7,280 nucleotides of DNA from Hydrogenophaga sp. Its GTDB lineage: Bacteria > Pseudomonadota > Gammaproteobacteria > Burkholderiales > Burkholderiaceae_C. The DNA lies in contig JAJNQE010000026.1 of NCBI GenBank assembly GCA_021154985.1, positions 1 through 7,280 of the forward strand. The letters run 5' to 3'. The position numbers were made by a program, and so were the translations under genes. Below the pieces are notes generated by a model. That model did no database searches and had not been told where the DNA came from. It saw only the letters and a program-made list of their open reading frames with translations. Shown here piece after piece: positions 7,241 through 7,280 of this stretch (positions are counted from its first letter, which is position 1; each line of letters starts with the position of its first letter).

Positions 7241-7280
7241 GGTTGGAAAACAAAAAAATCAGGAGCCGTGGCGTTTTCGA
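7241..7280 (-). other. Upstream region of hom with a T-run (possible end of an upstream terminator)
   Basis: Only 40 bases are visible. On the minus strand a GC-rich stretch, GCCACGGCTCCTG, is followed by seven T residues (7258–7252), then TTTTCC and the hom start. This could be the right arm and U-tract of an intrinsic terminator whose left arm lies beyond the window, or simply an A/T-rich leader. I see no convincing promoter and no Shine-Dalgarno sequence here. Confidence 0.3.

Overview
This window is an ordinary, gene-dense, high-GC stretch of a bacterial chromosome. The protein sequences and the order hom–thrC–Moco genes–clpB point to a betaproteobacterium of the order Burkholderiales, most likely Comamonadaceae (Hydrogenophaga/Acidovorax-like). 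That placement is an inference from gene order and protein character; no rRNA or other marker is present. I see no mobile element, CRISPR array, tRNA or rRNA. All eight genes lie on the minus strand, and the only gaps between them are about 110 bases (before clpB) and 40 bases (the right edge), so no gene-free stretch exceeds 300 bases.

In transcription order (right to left): 40 bases of upstream DNA; hom (homoserine dehydrogenase) and thrC (threonine synthase), which carry aspartate semialdehyde toward threonine (the homoserine kinase between them is not here); then four molybdenum-cofactor genes: mobB (GTP-binding adaptor), moeA (molybdenum insertase), moaD and moaE (small and large subunits of molybdopterin synthase); then a two-domain GNAT acetyltransferase of unknown substrate. 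These seven genes are packed with 1–4 base overlaps or gaps of 1 to about 12 bases, so they very probably form one polycistronic unit with translational coupling.

After the acetyltransferase comes the only real regulatory gap (about 1053–1162), followed by clpB, the heat-shock disaggregase, whose first 350 codons are in the window before it runs off the left edge. The gap holds a good sigma-32 (heat-shock) promoter candidate, a short GC-rich hairpin, and, across the acetyltransferase stop codon, a 14-base palindrome matching 9 of 10 specified bases of the FNR/Anr oxygen-sensor box.

Nothing here looks like a previously undescribed system. The points most worth a second look are the FNR-like box beside the heat-shock promoter of clpB, the fusion of threonine and molybdenum-cofactor genes into one overlapping operon, and the uncharacterised acetyltransferase at its end.
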